Shown here piece by piece: positions 12,975-14,055 of a stretch of 14,055 nt of DNA; position 1 is the first letter of the stretch, and each line of letters starts with the position of its first letter. Source of the stretch: Halanaerobiales bacterium (GTDB lineage Bacteria > Bacillota_F > Halanaerobiia > Halanaerobiales > DTU029); assembly GCA_016278415.1 (NCBI GenBank), contig JADQBV010000041.1, positions 1-14,055 of the forward strand. The letters run 5' to 3'. The translations under genes and the position numbers were made by a program. The notes beneath the pieces were generated by a model. It made no database searches. It saw only the letters and a list, made by a program, of their open reading frames with translations, and was not told the origin of the DNA.

Positions 12975-14055
12975 ATGAAAGAAATTTATTTAGATAATAG
13001 TGCTACAACTAAACCCCTGGATGATGTTATCAATAAAATGACAACGGTCCTTAAAAATAATTATGGTAATCCATCCTCTTTACATAATAAAGGATTAGAA
13101 GCCGAAAAAATAATTAAGAGTGCACGTAAGAAAATCGCAAAGAAATTAACAGTTGATCCTGAGGAAATATACTTTACTTCAGGGGGGACAGAAAGTAACA
13201 ACCTTGCTATTAAAGGAATTGCCTATAATTATCAAAACAGAGGCAAACACCTTATTACAACAGGTGTTGAACATGCATCTGTACTAGAATCTTTTCTTGC
13301 TTTAGAAGAAGATGGTTTTGAAGTGAGCTACTTAAAACCAGATAAATATGGTAACATTTCTATTGATGAATTAGCAAAAACCATTACAAAAAATACTACA
13401 TTAGTCAGCCTAATACATATTAATAATGAACTGGGGACCATTCTACCCCTTGATGAAATCGGCAGACTAATAAAAGATAAAAATAAAAATACATATTTTC
13501 ATACAGATTGTGTACAGTCATTCGGCAAGGTCTTATTAAACCCCAAAAAGAGCAATATAGATTTACTAACTATTAGTGGACACAAAATACATGGACCAAA
13601 GGGTATCGGTGCACTTTATAAAAGAAATGGTATAGAATTAAAAGCACAAATAGTAGGAGGCGGTCAAGAAAGCGGAGTTCGCTGTGGTACTGAAAATATA
13701 CCAGGAATAGCCGGATTAATACCTGCAGTTGAAGCATTACCTGACTACTCATCAAAAGATAATTATAATAAAGACTTGGACAGGCTGAAAAAATATTTTA
13801 TAAAGCAGTTAAACAAAATTAAAAGAAAATATATTATAAACTCACCTGAAGACGGGGCACCCCACCTACTAAATGTTTCTTTCCCTGGAGTAAAGGGCGA
13901 GGTATTAATTCATAGCCTTGAGGGTGAAGGTGTTTATGTATCTACTGGGTCTGCTTGCCATTCAAAGAGCAATGAAAAAAGCCATGTATTACGTGCCATC
14001 GGTTTACCAGCAGAACAGATAGATGGAACTATTAGAATTAGTTTCTCTCATTTTA
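12975..14055 (+). CDS. Cysteine desulfurase, NifS/IscS family (C-terminus cut by window edge)
   Basis: This is a PLP-dependent enzyme that turns cysteine into alanine and a protein-bound persulfide, supplying sulfur for Fe-S clusters, thio-tRNA or thiamine. I read 360 codons from the ATG at 12975 (ribosome site AAGGAGAG) with no stop before the edge; the family is about 380 residues. It starts YLDNSATTKP. Visible active-site residues are His100 (TTGVEHASVLES), Asp178 (FHTDCVQSFGK), the PLP lysine Lys204 in SGHKIHGPKG, and the sulfur-carrying Cys328 in STGSACHSKSNEKSHVL, followed by the RAIGLP motif. RCGTENIPGIAG is conserved. The STGSAC...KSHVL loop resembles the Firmicute desulfurases that pair with ThiI, so a thiI gene just beyond the window is a fair guess. 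The PLP it needs is the product of PdxST in the same window. Confidence 0.95.
   Translation, partial: MKEIYLDNSATTKPLDDVINKMTTVLKNNYGNPSSLHNKGLEAEKIIKSARKKIAKKLTVDPEEIYFTSGGTESNNLAIKGIAYNYQNRGKHLITTGVEHASVLESFLALEEDGFEVSYLKPDKYGNISIDELAKTITKNTTLVSLIHINNELGTILPLDEIGRLIKDKNKNTYFHTDCVQSFGKVLLNPKKSNIDLLTISGHKIHGPKGIGALYKRNGIELKAQIVGGGQESGVRCGTENIPGIAGLIPAVEALPDYSSKDNYNKDLDRLKKYFIKQLNKIKRKYIINSPEDGAPHLLNVSFPGVKGEVLIHSLEGEGVYVSTGSACHSKSNEKSHVLRAIGLPAEQIDGTIRISFSHF

Noticed and set aside
13573..13755. Minus-strand 60-codon frame in the cysteine desulfurase gene
   Set aside because: It lies opposite the active-site lysine region of a clear enzyme and has no start signals.

Overview
The window comes from an AT-rich, low-GC Gram-positive-type bacterium (Bacillota). 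Strong AGGAGG-type ribosome binding sites, a SpoVB-family flippase, the DXP-independent PdxS/PdxT pair, an FMN riboswitch and intrinsic terminators ending in U-runs all fit. The MacA-like efflux adaptor has a long coiled coil. That, with the overall style, would suit a two-membrane Firmicute such as the Halanaerobiales, but the exact lineage is inference.

Layout. (1) 1-3381, minus strand: a tripartite efflux-type ABC operon of adaptor, ATPase and FtsX/MacB-type permease. The permease runs off the left edge. The operon has its own promoter near 3621-3650, with two GTGCACTATC boxes around the predicted transcription start. (2) 3382-4708: more than 1.3 kb without a protein gene. It holds that promoter, a palindrome, then a plus-strand promoter, a full FMN riboswitch (4101-4227), an unusual structured segment flanked by 22-bp perfect direct repeats (4307-4530), and an intrinsic terminator just before pdxS. 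(3) 4709-6164: pdxS-pdxT, the two subunits of PLP synthase, overlapping by 11 bp. (4) 6175-7143, minus: a protein with two PRC-barrel domains, its terminator, and an apparently non-canonical start codon. (5) 7402-7768: a YbaB/EbfC nucleoid-associated protein and its terminator. (6) 7877-8239: a small unrecognised protein. (7) 8268-9326, minus: an HD-GYP protein. (8) 9634-10985: a secreted protein with six LysM modules, then a terminator. (9) 11241-12806: a SpoVB-like polysaccharide/lipid flippase. (10) 12975 to the right edge: a NifS/IscS-type cysteine desulfurase, cut off by the window.

How it fits together. Most genes are single units of general housekeeping: envelope (LysM, SpoVB, efflux), signalling (HD-GYP), nucleoid, and cofactor metabolism. 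PLP made by PdxST is the cofactor of the cysteine desulfurase at the right end, but they are not one operon.

The most unusual part is the pdxST leader. An FMN aptamer, a cofactor sensor normally seen on riboflavin biosynthesis or uptake genes, sits on the only strong promoter upstream of pdxS. It is separated from its likely expression platform (terminator 4626-4655) by about 400 nt, including a repeat-flanked, highly self-complementary insert. This suggests FMN control of vitamin B6 synthesis and a possible small mobile or regulatory RNA element inserted into the leader.
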